From contig JBCBEP010000017.1 of the NCBI GenBank assembly GCA_038528605.1, positions 1-42,209 of the forward strand: DNA of 42,209 bases, read 5' to 3'. Under the pieces are notes generated by a model. It was given only the letters and a program-made list of their open reading frames with translations, did not search any database and was not told the origin of the DNA. Every line of letters begins with the position of its first letter. The stretch's first letter is position 1. Source of the stretch: Thermohalobaculum sp038528605. GTDB taxonomy: Bacteria > Pseudomonadota > Alphaproteobacteria > Rhodobacterales > Rhodobacteraceae. The translations under genes and the position numbers were made by a program. Shown in pieces: positions 25,738-34,387 of the stretch.

Positions 25738-27255
25738 ATGCTCCATGTCGTCTGGTTCAAGCGCGATCTCCGGATTTTCGACCACGCGCCGCTGGCCGCC
25801 GCTGCTGAGGCCGCGGCGGCGGATGGCGGGCAGGTTCTGCCTCTCTATGTGGCCGAGCCGGCCTGGTGGGGGGCGCCCACGGCGTCGCTCAGGCAATGGC
25901 GGTTCGTGGCCGGTGCCCTGGGAGCGTTGCGCGAGGCGCTGAGCGAGCTCGGGGCCCCGCTGGTCGTCCGCCACGGCGCGATGCCGGATGTTCTGGCGGC
26001 ACTCCACGCCGATCATGGGATCACGACCCTGTGGTCTCATGAGGAGACGGGCGAGGCCTGGTCCTATGAGCGGGACCGCGCCGTGGCGGCCTGGGCGTCG
26101 GGCGAGGGCGTGCCCTGGCGCGAATTTCAGCATGCGGGCGTGATCCGCCGCCTCCAGAGCCGCGACGGCTGGGCCCAGCAATGGGACCGGCGGATGCTGA
26201 AGGCGGCGACGCCGACGCCGAAGGGGCTGCCGCCGCACGGCCTGTGCCCGAGGACGATCCCGTCGGGCGTGGAGCTTGGCCTTCCGCCGGACCCGGCCGA
26301 GGAGATCGGGGCTGCACCGCGCGACGGGCGGCACCTGCTCGAAAGCTTCCTCATGAAGCGGGGGGAGCACTACCGGCGCGAGATGTCCTCCCCCGTGACC
26401 GCCTACGACGCCTGCTCGCGCCTCTCGCCGCATCTGGCCTGGGGCACGCTTTCGACGCGCGAGGTCTATCAGGAGGCGGTTGCAGCGCAGCGCTACCACG
26501 AGAGCAAGGCGTACCGGCAATCGATCGACAGCTTCATCGCGCGCCTCCACTGGCGCTGCCATTTCATGCAGAAGCTGGAGGACGAGCCCGAGATCGAGCA
26601 GCGCTGCATGCATCCCGTCTACGAGGGAATGCGGGAGAGCGAGCATGACGACGCGCGTCTGGAGGCATGGCTCGCCGGGGAGACCGGGCTGCCGATGGTC
26701 GATGCCTGCATGCGGGCCTTGCGAGCGACCGGGTGGCTGAATTTCCGCATGCGCGCGATGGTGGTGTCGGTTGCGGCCTACCATCTCTGGCTCGACTGGC
26801 GGCGCTTCGGGCCGGGCCTCGCGCAGCTCTTCACGGATTTCGAGCCGGGCATCCACTGGAGCCAGAGCCAGATGCAGTCGGGCGTGACGGGCATCAACAC
26901 CGTGCGCATCTATAACCCGGTGAAGCAGTCGAAGGACCATGACCCGGACGGTGTGTTCCTGCGGCGCTGGCTGCCGGAGCTGGCCGGGTTGCCGGTAAAG
27001 CGGCTCCACGAGCCCTGGCGGGCGACCGAGGCCGAACAGGCGGCGGCGGGTATGGTTCTGGGGCGGGATTATCCGGAGCCGCTGGTGGAGCCCGTGGCGG
27101 CGGCGCGGGCGGCGAAGGAGCGCGTCTTCGCCCAGCGCCGCAAGGAGGGGTTTGAGGAAGGCAAGGCGCGCGTGCTGAAAAAGCATGCCTCCCGCCGGCG
27201 GCCGCGCATCGAACATCCGCCGCGCGAGGACCGTCAGGGACGCTTCGAGTTCTGA
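25738..27255 (+). CDS. Cryptochrome/photolyase family FAD-binding protein
   Basis: A 505-aa protein with the N-terminal antenna domain (LHVVWFKRDLRIFDHAPLAA) and the C-terminal FAD domain (SRLSPHLAWGTLSTREV, FIARLHWRCHFMQKLEDEP, then DACMRALRATGWLNFRMRAM). The block HWSQSQMQSGVTGINTVRI and FLRRWLPELAGLPV is typical of bacterial members that lie next to DUF2256 genes. It most likely uses blue light to repair UV pyrimidine dimers, or acts as a light sensor; the subclass is not settled. The C-terminus is basic (KKHASRRRPR), fitting DNA binding. First gene of a DNA-photorepair group on this strand. Confidence 0.9.
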   Translation: MLHVVWFKRDLRIFDHAPLAAAAEAAAADGGQVLPLYVAEPAWWGAPTASLRQWRFVAGALGALREALSELGAPLVVRHGAMPDVLAALHADHGITTLWSHEETGEAWSYERDRAVAAWASGEGVPWREFQHAGVIRRLQSRDGWAQQWDRRMLKAATPTPKGLPPHGLCPRTIPSGVELGLPPDPAEEIGAAPRDGRHLLESFLMKRGEHYRREMSSPVTAYDACSRLSPHLAWGTLSTREVYQEAVAAQRYHESKAYRQSIDSFIARLHWRCHFMQKLEDEPEIEQRCMHPVYEGMRESEHDDARLEAWLAGETGLPMVDACMRALRATGWLNFRMRAMVVSVAAYHLWLDWRRFGPGLAQLFTDFEPGIHWSQSQMQSGVTGINTVRIYNPVKQSKDHDPDGVFLRRWLPELAGLPVKRLHEPWRATEAEQAAAGMVLGRDYPEPLVEPVAAARAAKERVFAQRRKEGFEEGKARVLKKHASRRRPRIEHPPREDRQGRFEF

Positions 27256-27270
27256 GCAGGGCGTGGCAAT

Positions 27271-27333
27271 CGGCACCGCGGCGGTGCCGCGGTCCATGTT
27301 TCGCCCTGCCAGCGCCCTCCGGCGCTGGCAGGG
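27271..27333. repeat. Two GC-rich hairpins after the photolyase gene
   Basis: The first is CGGCACCGC-G-GCGGTGCCG (27271-27289). The second has 13-bp perfect arms, CCCTGCCAGCGCC and GGCGCTGGCAGGG, with loop CTCC (27304-27333). A further short GCCGCCCGTGGCGGGC follows at once. All are in the 193-bp gap before the secreted-protein gene. They may act as mRNA-end structures; no U-tract is present. Confidence 0.6.
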
Positions 27334-27448
27334 CCGCCCGTGGCGGGCCTGACGCCATGGGCAGCCGCGGCGCTCGGTCGCTGGGCGGTGGGGTGTTGGT
27401 TGCGAGGCGGGGCTCGCCGGCCGGAGGGGGACGGCTAGGTTTGAGATC

Positions 27449-27955
27449 ATGTTCGAGACACTCCTCATCGCGGCCCTGCCGGTTTGCGGGCCGACGGCGC
27501 TGGCGCGCTTCACCGAAGCCGCGCCTGTGGACAGGTTCGAGATCGAGAACCTTTCGCCCGAGGGCTGGTCCATCGAGGCGCTGGTGATCGATCTCGGCCC
27601 GTCCGCCGGACGGCTGGTGGTGGATGCGCTGCCCGGCGGCGCAGGCTTCAACGTGGCGCAGCCCTTCCGCGCCGAAGCGGGGGCGGCGGTGTTGAAGGCG
27701 GGACAGTCGGTGTCGGATGGCGACGAGGCGATCGCGCTCAGCTTCGCGGTCTTTCCCGATAGTGTGCGCTTCCGCTTCACGCTCGATCTGGATGACCGGA
27801 TTTCGGGCAGTGCTGGCACGCGGGTGGCCGGAAGCGAAATGCGGGATGCGACGCTCAGCGTCACCTTCCGCCACCGGGACGGAACCGAAGAGCGCCATGA
27901 AGGCCTCTTCGACGGGCAAGCCGCTGCGCGCGCTGGCGCGCCGTGCCTCAGCTGA
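27449..27955 (+). CDS. Hypothetical secreted protein (aggregation-factor-core-like)
   Basis: A 168-aa protein whose first 19 residues (MFETLLIAALPVCGPTALA) could be a signal peptide, followed by a beta-rich domain with RFEIENLSPEGWSIEALVID and GAGFNVAQPFRAEAG. I recall proteins like this in Rhodobacterales carrying the name 'aggregation factor core', but that name comes from a weak likeness to a sponge protein and says little about role. No good ribosome site is seen. It lies 6 bp before the DUF2256 gene and so is in the same transcript as the second photolyase. Confidence 0.65.
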   Translation: MFETLLIAALPVCGPTALARFTEAAPVDRFEIENLSPEGWSIEALVIDLGPSAGRLVVDALPGGAGFNVAQPFRAEAGAAVLKAGQSVSDGDEAIALSFAVFPDSVRFRFTLDLDDRISGSAGTRVAGSEMRDATLSVTFRHRDGTEERHEGLFDGQAAARAGAPCLS

Positions 27956-27961
27956 TCAGCC

Positions 27962-28117
27962 ATGGCCAAGATGCGGAAGAAAGGGGATCTGCCCTCGAAG
28001 ACCTGCGCGGCCTGCGGCCTGCCCTTCACCTGGCGCAAGAAGTGGGAACGGGTGTGGGACGAGGTGAAATACTGTTCGGAACGCTGCAGGCGTGCCGCCA
28101 AGAGCAAGGGCGCGTGA
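27962..28117 (+). CDS. DUF2256 small zinc-ribbon-like protein
   Basis: A 51-aa basic protein with KTCAACGLPFTWRKKWERVW and YCSERCRR: a CxxC plus CxxxC pattern that would bind zinc. This is the DUF2256 family, which is often encoded beside, or fused to, photolyase/cryptochrome genes; the function is not known. It starts at the ATG at 27962 and ends 4 bp before the start of the second photolyase. Its place between two photolyase genes agrees with that association. Confidence 0.85.
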   Translation: MAKMRKKGDLPSKTCAACGLPFTWRKKWERVWDEVKYCSERCRRAAKSKGA

Positions 28118-28121
28118 GGGG

Positions 28122-29639
28122 ATGAGCGAAGGCTACCGGCGCGCGATCCTGGTCCTCGGCGATCAGCTCGATATCGAGGCGAAGGTCCTGCGCGAGAGCG
28201 ACCCGGCGCGGGATGTCGTCGTGATGACCGAGGCGCGGGAGGAGGCGGCCTATCTCCGCCAGCACAAGAAGCGCCTAGTGCTATTTTTCTCCGCCATGCG
28301 CCACTTTGCCGAGGTGCTGCGCGAGAAGGGGTGGACGGTGATCTACCATCCGCTCGATGGCGAGGCGCCGGCGGAGACGTTGCCGGAGGGGGCAGCACGC
28401 GTTGAGGCTGACGAGGTGCATGTTACCCTGCCGGGGGACTGGCGCGTGCTCGACGGGCTGAAGCGGCGGTTCAATGGGCTGACGGTCTGGGAGGACACGC
28501 ATTTCCTTTCCTCGCCGGAGGAGTTCGCCGAGTGGCGCTCGGGGCGCAAGCGGATCATCCTAGAGGATTTCTACCGCATGAAGCGGCGCGAGACCGGCTG
28601 GCTGATGAATGGTGACCAGCCCGAGGGCGGGACCTGGAACTACGACAAGGAGAACCGCGGGAGTTTCGGCAAGGCGGGGCCGGGGGAGACGCCGGGGCGG
28701 CCGCATTCGGCGCCGGATGAGGTGACCGAGGCGGTCATGCGCATGGTGGAGCGGCTGTTCCCCGACGCGCCGGGCTCGACCGAGGGGTTCGCCGAAGCGG
28801 TCACGCGCCGACAGGCGCTGGCGCATCTGCGGTTCTTCATCGAGCATCGCCTCGCGCGTTTCGGCGATTATCAGGATGCGATCGCGACGGGGTATTCGAC
28901 GCTCTATCACGCGCGGCTCTCGGCCTATCTGAACCTCAAGCTGCTCGACCCGCGGGAGGTTTGTGCGGCGGCGCTGGAGGCCTACGAGGACGGGGCGGCG
29001 CCGCTCAACGCCGTTGAGGGTTTCGTGCGCCAGGTGCTTGGCTGGCGGGAATTCGTGCGCGGCATCTACTGGTGCGAAATGCCGGGTTATGCGGCCATGA
29101 ACGGGCTAGAGGCGGAGGCCGAGCTGCCGGCCTTCTTCTGGACCGGTGAGACGGAGATGGCCTGCCTGGCGGACATGATGGGCCAGCTGGTGCAGGAGGC
29201 CTATGCGCATCACATCCAGCGGCTGATGGTGGGCGGGCTCTTCGCGCTGCTCTGGGGCGCGCATCCCTACCGGTTCCACGAATGGCATATGGAGATGTAT
29301 CTCGATGCCATCGACTGGGTGTCGCTGCCCAACACGCTGGGCATGAGCCAGCACGCCGATGGCGGGATCGTGGGCACAAAGCCCTATGCAGCCTCGGGTG
29401 CTTACATCAGCCGGATGTCCGATTGCTGCAGCCGGTGCCGGTTCGACCCCAAGCAGGGCATTGGGGAGAAGGCCTGTCCTTTCACGGCGCTCTACTGGGA
29501 TTTTCTGGCGCGGCACGAGCAGCGCTTTCGGCCCAACCGTCGCATGGCGATGCAAATGAAGAATCTGGACCGCAAGAAGGACGGGGACTTGGCAGAGATC
29601 CGCCGCACGGCCGAGGCGGTGCGCCGGGCGCATGGGTGA
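28122..29639 (+). CDS. Fe-S (6-4) photolyase / cryptochrome B family protein
   Basis: A 505-aa protein of the FeS-BCP class (PhrB of Agrobacterium, CryB of Rhodobacter), which repairs (6-4) photoproducts with FAD, a lumazine antenna and a [4Fe-4S] cluster. The N-terminal part reads LVLGDQLDIEAKVL; the FAD part has GYSTLYHARLSAYLNLKLL and VEGFVRQVLGWREFVRG. Four Cys fit the cluster ligands: C348 (EMACLAD), C436 and C439 (DCCSRC) and C452 (KACPF); their spacing (88, 3, 13) equals that of PhrB C350/C438/C441/C454. The ATG at 28122 overlaps its own GAGGGG site region and follows DUF2256 by 4 bp. Confidence 0.92.
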   Translation: MSEGYRRAILVLGDQLDIEAKVLRESDPARDVVVMTEAREEAAYLRQHKKRLVLFFSAMRHFAEVLREKGWTVIYHPLDGEAPAETLPEGAARVEADEVHVTLPGDWRVLDGLKRRFNGLTVWEDTHFLSSPEEFAEWRSGRKRIILEDFYRMKRRETGWLMNGDQPEGGTWNYDKENRGSFGKAGPGETPGRPHSAPDEVTEAVMRMVERLFPDAPGSTEGFAEAVTRRQALAHLRFFIEHRLARFGDYQDAIATGYSTLYHARLSAYLNLKLLDPREVCAAALEAYEDGAAPLNAVEGFVRQVLGWREFVRGIYWCEMPGYAAMNGLEAEAELPAFFWTGETEMACLADMMGQLVQEAYAHHIQRLMVGGLFALLWGAHPYRFHEWHMEMYLDAIDWVSLPNTLGMSQHADGGIVGTKPYAASGAYISRMSDCCSRCRFDPKQGIGEKACPFTALYWDFLARHEQRFRPNRRMAMQMKNLDRKKDGDLAEIRRTAEAVRRAHG

Positions 29640-29662
29640 TACCGGAGGTTCAGCCAAGCGGA

Positions 29663-29683
29663 ATCGCGGCTGGTCGCCGCGAT
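29663..29683 (+). terminator. Hairpin after the photolyase operon
   Basis: ATCGCGGC-TGGTC-GCCGCGAT is a perfect 8-bp stem 24 bp after the stop of the Fe-S photolyase gene. There is no U-tract, so it may be a Rho-aided end or an mRNA-end stabiliser. The rest of the 200-bp gap to the convergent transporter gene shows no gene. Confidence 0.4.
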
Positions 29684-29839
29684 GCTCGTTGCGGGAGTGC
29701 CAAGAGCAGCGCCTTCGGCCGGGCGGCGCAGCGTCGTGCCGAGGCTGAGGGTGCTTCGGCCTCCGCGCGTTCGCTCGATGTTCAGGATTGCGTGAGAAGC
29801 CTGTCGTGGGAGGGGGCGAGAGCTTGCCGGCCACTCGTG

Positions 29840-30805
29840 TCAGGGTAGCGGGGCCAGGGCGTCGCCGCCCAGCACCCAGAGCCAGAAGGTGATGGAGAGG
29901 ATGCCAAGGGCGGTGGAGAGCAGGACCGTGGAGGCTGCCGCCTGCACCGCGCGGTCGTACATCGCGGCGAAGACATAGCCGTTCACGCCCGTGGGCATGG
30001 CCGCGATCAGGACGGCGGCGCGGGCGAACTCATCGGAGAGGGCGAATACCTGCACCGCGAGGACCCAGGCGATCGCCGGGTGCACGAAGAGGCCGATGAG
30101 GCTCACAGTCAGCGCCTCCGGCACCGCCGCGGCCAGCTTGTAGCGCGTCAGCACGCCGCCGAGGGCGAAGAGCGCCACGGGCAGGCCGGCACGGGCAATG
30201 AGGTCGACGGCGGCAAAGACCGGTTCGGGCAGCACGATGCCGAGGAGGTTGAACGCGAAGCCCGCGGCGATCCCTAAGGTGAGCGCATTGTGGAACATCG
30301 CATCCGCCGTCCGCCGCAGCGCTACGGCCAAGGGCGCCCCGTCGCGCCGGCTGAGCTCCATGGCGAGGATACCGACGAGGTAGCAGAACGGGGCGTGGAA
30401 CGCGATGATGGCGAAGGCGGGCTCCAGTGCGATATCGCCATAGGCCCGGCTCATGATCGGCAGGCCCAGGAGCACCGAGTTCGAGAAGAGCGCGCAGAAA
30501 CCCACGGCCACCGCCTCGCCCGGCCGCCGCCCGAAGGCCTTGCGCGCCACCAACGTGCCGAGGGCGAAGCTCGCCAGCGCGCCGGTGTAGAAGGCCGCGA
30601 GCAGCCCCGGCTCGAGCGCGCGGCCGAGATCGAGCCCGTAGATCGAGCGGAAGAGCAGCACGGGCACGGCAATGCCGGTCGCGAACTTCACCAGCGCCGT
30701 GACGCCTTCGTCCGGGAAGATCTTCGTGCGCACGGAGAGGTAGCCGGCCCCCACCACCAGAAAGACCGGCAGGACGATGAGGAAGAGGGCGCTGAGACCT
30801 GTCAT
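29840..30805 (-). CDS. AEC-family (auxin efflux carrier-like) transporter
   Basis: A 321-aa protein with about ten TM helices of the AEC fold, a family with exporters of auxin in plants and malonate/malate-type carriers in bacteria. The N-terminal TM (LSALFLIVLPVFLVVGAGYL), the conserved FCALFSNSVLLGLPIMSRAYG with N and P, and the second-half AAMPTGVNGYVFAAMYD are characteristic. The substrate is unknown. The ATG at 30805 fits; the reading frame extends to 30916 only through non-membrane sequence. It is the last gene of the dac-tmk-holB-tatD-MBL run, 19 bp after the MBL stop. Confidence 0.88.
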   Translation of the reverse strand: MTGLSALFLIVLPVFLVVGAGYLSVRTKIFPDEGVTALVKFATGIAVPVLLFRSIYGLDLGRALEPGLLAAFYTGALASFALGTLVARKAFGRRPGEAVAVGFCALFSNSVLLGLPIMSRAYGDIALEPAFAIIAFHAPFCYLVGILAMELSRRDGAPLAVALRRTADAMFHNALTLGIAAGFAFNLLGIVLPEPVFAAVDLIARAGLPVALFALGGVLTRYKLAAAVPEALTVSLIGLFVHPAIAWVLAVQVFALSDEFARAAVLIAAMPTGVNGYVFAAMYDRAVQAAASTVLLSTALGILSITFWLWVLGGDALAPLP

Positions 30806-30824
30806 CGCCCGCCCCTCGTGCTGC

Positions 30825-31640
30825 TCATAGGGCGAGGTCCAGCACCAGCCCGTCATGGGCCGGATGAATATGCGCGGGCGTCTCGCCGTCGAGCACCGCA
30901 TAGTCGAGATCGACATGCAGGTTGGTGAGGTAGGCGGCGGGCGGGGCCGCGCGCGCGAGCCAGGCGAGCGCCTGTTCGAGATTGGCGTGGCTCGGATGGC
31001 GCGTGTAGCGGAGCGCGTCGAGCAACCAGACCTCGGCGCCCGCCGTCACTGCCCAGGCCTCGTCCGTCATGTCCGAGATGTCCGGCAGGTAGACGAGGGG
31101 GCCGATGCGGAAGCCGAGCGCGGTCGTATCGCCATGCGGTACCCGGAAGGGGGTGAAAGGGATGGGGCCGCCGAGGCCGCGTATCTCGAAGGCGCCGTCG
31201 ATCCGCATGCGGTCGAGGATCGGCGGGTAGCTCGAGCCTTCCGGTGTCTCGAAGGTGTAGCCGAACCGGGCGCGCAGGGTGCCTTCGGTGGCCTCGTCCA
31301 TGTAGGCAGGCAGGCGGGAGCGGCGGTTGAAGACCACCATGCGCAAGTCGTCGAGCCCGTGGCAGTGGTCTGCATGGTCGTGGGTGAGGACGACGGCATC
31401 CAGCAGGCCGCGCCCCGCCGAGATGAGCTGCTCACGACAGTCGGGCCCCGCATCGACGAGGACGGTGGTGCCGCCATCGGGCCCGCGGCGTTCCACGAGG
31501 AGGGCGCAGCGGCGGCGGCGGTTCTTCGGGTTCTCGGGGTCGCAGGCGCCCCAGTTGGGGCCCGCGGGGCCGATGCGTGGCACACCGCCGGAGGAGCCGC
31601 AGCCGAGGACGGTGAAACGCAGGTGGTCGCCGTCGCTCAC
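30825..31640 (-). CDS. MBL-fold metallo-hydrolase (PhnP-like phosphodiesterase)
   Basis: A 271-aa protein with FTVLGCGSSGGVPRIG at the N-terminus, the metal motif H87-D-H89-A-D91-H92 in VLTHDHADHCHG, and HVDLDYAVLD near the C-terminus. Length and the LGCGSSGGVP start match the PhnP-like proteins that follow tatD in many alphaproteobacteria; E. coli PhnP cleaves cyclic ribose phosphates. The true substrate here is not known. The start is GTG at 31640, which overlaps the tatD stop (GTGA). Confidence 0.88.
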   Translation of the reverse strand: MSDGDHLRFTVLGCGSSGGVPRIGPAGPNWGACDPENPKNRRRRCALLVERRGPDGGTTVLVDAGPDCREQLISAGRGLLDAVVLTHDHADHCHGLDDLRMVVFNRRSRLPAYMDEATEGTLRARFGYTFETPEGSSYPPILDRMRIDGAFEIRGLGGPIPFTPFRVPHGDTTALGFRIGPLVYLPDISDMTDEAWAVTAGAEVWLLDALRYTRHPSHANLEQALAWLARAAPPAAYLTNLHVDLDYAVLDGETPAHIHPAHDGLVLDLAL

Positions 31641-32479
31641 GCGGCCGCCTCCTCGCCATGGGCGGCGGCCTTGGTGAAGAGCCGGTCGAAGTTCGCGGTG
31701 GTCTGGGCGGCGAGGGTGGCGGGGTCCTCGCCCCATGCATCCGCCACCGCCCGGAGGGTGAGCGCAGTGTAGGCGGGCTCACAGCGCTTGCCGCGATGGG
31801 GCGGAGGGGCGAGGTACGGGCTGTCGGTCTCCACCAGCAGCCGGTCCCGCGGCGCGGCGGCGAAGATCGCACGGAGCGCGTCGGACTTCTTGAAGGCGGC
31901 GATGCCGGACATCGAGAGGTAGAAGCCCAGCCCAAGCGCCGTCTCGGCCAGGGCCGCCCCGCTCGAGAAGCAGTGCATGACGCAGGCATAAGGCGCGGCT
32001 GCATGTTCCTCCGAGAGGATGCGCGCCATGTCCTCATCCGCATCGCGGGCGTGGATGATGAGGGGCAGGCGGGTGCGGCGCGCGGCCTCGATATGGAGGC
32101 GCAGGCTTTCCTGCTGCACCGCGGCGCTCTCGGCGGTGTAGTGGTAGTCGAGCCCCGTCTCGCCGATGCCGACGAATTTCGGATGGGCGGCGAGCGCTTC
32201 CAGCGTCTCGACCGTCACCATCGGTTGCTCGGCCGCCTGCATGGGGTGCGTGCCGGCGGCGTAGAACACGCCCGCATGGCGCTCGGCGATGGCGCGTACC
32301 TTCGGCTCGGCGGCGAGGCGGGTGCAGATGGTGACCATGCGGGTCACGCCAGCTTCGGCCGCGCGGGCGACCACGGCATCCAGCTCCTCGGTGAGTTCCG
32401 GAAAGTCCAGATGGCAGTGGCTGTCCACCAGACGCAGGGGCTGCCCTGCGATGCTCGACTGCCCGTTCGGCTCTGACAT
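31637..32479 (-). CDS. TatD-family metal-dependent hydrolase (DNase)
   Basis: A 280-aa TIM-barrel hydrolase. Metal ligands are seen in order: H21 and H23 (VDSHCHLDFPEL), the Glu in GIGETGLDYHY, the His in LIIHARDAD, a second His in CVMHCFSSG, and the Asp in LLVETDSPYLAPPPHRGK. TatD proteins are 3'-5' DNases acting in DNA repair or turnover, here inside the thymidylate/DNA-polymerase gene cluster. It overlaps the MBL gene by 4 bp and lies 89 bp after holB. In several relatives metG stands between holB and tatD; it is absent here. Confidence 0.92.
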   Translation of the reverse strand: MSEPNGQSSIAGQPLRLVDSHCHLDFPELTEELDAVVARAAEAGVTRMVTICTRLAAEPKVRAIAERHAGVFYAAGTHPMQAAEQPMVTVETLEALAAHPKFVGIGETGLDYHYTAESAAVQQESLRLHIEAARRTRLPLIIHARDADEDMARILSEEHAAAPYACVMHCFSSGAALAETALGLGFYLSMSGIAAFKKSDALRAIFAAAPRDRLLVETDSPYLAPPPHRGKRCEPAYTALTLRAVADAWGEDPATLAAQTTANFDRLFTKAAAHGEEAAA

Positions 32480-32568
32480 CGTCGGGCGCTCCTTCGCGTT
32501 GCGGGGCCTGGCAGAATTTGCCCGAGCATCTGGCCGTCAATCTGGCCAGTGGTGGGCGCGAGGCAGCG

Positions 32569-33690
32569 TCAGGCGCGTTGCAGGGGCCGCTCCAGGGCCG
32601 CCTCAAGGCCGAGCCACGTATCTATAACGGTCCGCCCGGGGTCAAGGGAGACGGCCTTCGCGCGGGACCCCGCTTCGGCCATCGTCACCGAGGCTTCGGC
32701 CAGATGCGGGGCGAGGGCCGGCTCCCGCGAGGCGTGGTCGAGCAGCCGGGCCTCCGCGGGCAGCGCCGGGGGTGGCATCGCACCGGCGGCGGCCCGCGCC
32801 AGCCGCGCGAGGAGCAGGGGGCCGAGCGTGAGCGCGAGGCCGTAGCGTCCCTCCCCCGCCTTGCCGCCCATGCCCTCGGCGAGGCGGACGAGTGCTACAC
32901 GGTCGATCCGGAAGGCCGGCCGCCCGCCCGGGGTGAGGAGGCTGCAGAGGTCATGGAAGAGCGTGAGCCCGCCCTCCGACGAGAGCGTCATCGCAACGCC
33001 CACGGAGCCGCCGGCAAGCGCCGCCAGGCCTGCCGCCTCCTCCGCCGACGGGCGCTCGCCCAGCCCGTCCAGCGCTGCAGCCAGGGCGTCCGGAGAAAGC
33101 GGGTTGAGATCGAGCGCCCGGGTGCGGGAACGGATGGTGGGCAGAAGGCGCCCGGGCGCGTGGGCGACGAGCAGGAAGGCCGTTCGGGCCGGCGGCTCCT
33201 CGAGGCTTTTCAGGAGCGCGTTGGCGGCCTGCACGGTCATCTCGTCCGCCGCGTCGACGATCACCACGCGCCATCCCCCATCCGGTGCCGAGAGCGCGAG
33301 GAAGGGGCGGAGCGCGCGGACATCGTCGACGCCGATCTGCGTGCGCAGCCGCTTCGTCCGCTCGTTGAGCCCGCGGCGAAGGACGACGAGACGCGGCTCT
33401 GCCCCGGCGCGGATCCGCCGCATCACCGGGCAGTCCGCCGGCGGGGTCAGGTCGGGCGGCGGGGCGCCGTCCCCGGCGGCGATGAGCGTGCGCGCCATGC
33501 GGTAGGCGAAGGTCGCCTTGCCCACCCCCTCCGGCCCGCGCAACAGCCAGGCATGGTGCAGGCGGCCCGCACCCCAGGCCTCGAGGAACGCGGCCTCCGC
33601 CGCGTCCTGGCCATGCAACGCGACCGCCTCGCGCGGATGGGGCAGGGCGCCCCGACGGTCCGGCTCAGGCGGTGTGTCGTCGGCGCTCAT
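32569..33690 (-). CDS. holB: DNA polymerase III subunit delta'
   Basis: A 373-aa clamp-loader subunit of the DNA polymerase III holoenzyme. It has GRLHHAWLLRGPEGVGKATF with a P-loop (GPEGVGKAT, 52-60), Cys in ADCPVMRRI, IGVDDVRALRPFL, and the sensor block VIVDAADEMTVQAANALLKS (DEAD-like Asp-Glu) then EEPPARTAFLL and RSRTRAL. The start ATG at 33690 overlaps the tmk stop (ATGA). Confidence 0.93.
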   Translation of the reverse strand: MSADDTPPEPDRRGALPHPREAVALHGQDAAEAAFLEAWGAGRLHHAWLLRGPEGVGKATFAYRMARTLIAAGDGAPPPDLTPPADCPVMRRIRAGAEPRLVVLRRGLNERTKRLRTQIGVDDVRALRPFLALSAPDGGWRVVIVDAADEMTVQAANALLKSLEEPPARTAFLLVAHAPGRLLPTIRSRTRALDLNPLSPDALAAALDGLGERPSAEEAAGLAALAGGSVGVAMTLSSEGGLTLFHDLCSLLTPGGRPAFRIDRVALVRLAEGMGGKAGEGRYGLALTLGPLLLARLARAAAGAMPPPALPAEARLLDHASREPALAPHLAEASVTMAEAGSRAKAVSLDPGRTVIDTWLGLEAALERPLQRA

Positions 33691-34343
33691 GAGTGCTGAT
33701 CCGTGCGTGGCAGGCGCGGGGCGAGCGCCGCCCAGAGCCGCGCCTCCACCTCGTCAGGCGACGCATCGGCATCGATCACGTCGCAGCGCCCGGGTTCCGC
33801 GGCGGCGATGGCGTGGAAGGCGCTGCGCAGCGCTTCCTGGAAGGCGAGCCCCTTCTGCTCGAACCGGTCCTCCCCACCCCGCGCCGTCGCCCGGGCGAGC
33901 GCGGCGCCGGGCGCGAGGTCGAGGATGAGGGTGAGATCCGGATCGAGCCCGATGGCGAGGCCGTGCAGCGCGTCGACCATGCTGCGCGCCGCCGCCGCCT
34001 GATAGGCACGGGTCGAGTCCACATACCGGTCACACAGCACCACCTCGCCTGCCGCCAGCGCCGGTGCGATCACCCGCTCCACATGGTCCCGCCGCGCGGC
34101 GGTGAACAGCAGCGCTTCCGCCTCGGGCGACCAGCGCCCAGGCTCACCGTTCACGAGCAAGGCGCGAATAGCCTCCGCCCCCGGTGCGCCGCCCGGTTCG
34201 CGCGTGAGGCGGACCCGGTGCCCCGCCGCCTCCAGCCTCGCTGCCAGCGCGCGGGCCTGGGTGGATTTGCCCGCACCGTCCGGCCCTTCGAGGGTGACGA
34301 AGAGGGCACCCGGCCCACGCGGCGGCCACCGAGGCGACGGCAT
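33687..34343 (-). CDS. tmk: Thymidylate kinase
   Basis: The 218-aa enzyme that phosphorylates dTMP to dTDP. P-loop GPDGAGKST (20-28) in LFVTLEGPDGAGKST, the DR motif in EVVLCDRYVDSTRAYQ, and the LID region with RATARGGEDRFE. The ATG at 34343 gives the normal length; the frame remains open further upstream but reads through the dac 3' end in another phase. It overlaps holB by 4 bp, and lies 44 bp after dac. Confidence 0.94.
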   Translation of the reverse strand: MPSPRWPPRGPGALFVTLEGPDGAGKSTQARALAARLEAAGHRVRLTREPGGAPGAEAIRALLVNGEPGRWSPEAEALLFTAARRDHVERVIAPALAAGEVVLCDRYVDSTRAYQAAAARSMVDALHGLAIGLDPDLTLILDLAPGAALARATARGGEDRFEQKGLAFQEALRSAFHAIAAAEPGRCDVIDADASPDEVEARLWAALAPRLPRTDQHS

Positions 34344-34387
34344 CGCGGCGCCCCTGTCCTCGGCGGCCCGATCCACGGCGCGTCCGC

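Noticed and set aside
25162..28398. Open frame of 1078 codons on the minus strand
   Set aside because: It is antisense to the zeta, photolyase and DUF2256 genes, which are well supported; no protein-like motif is found in it.
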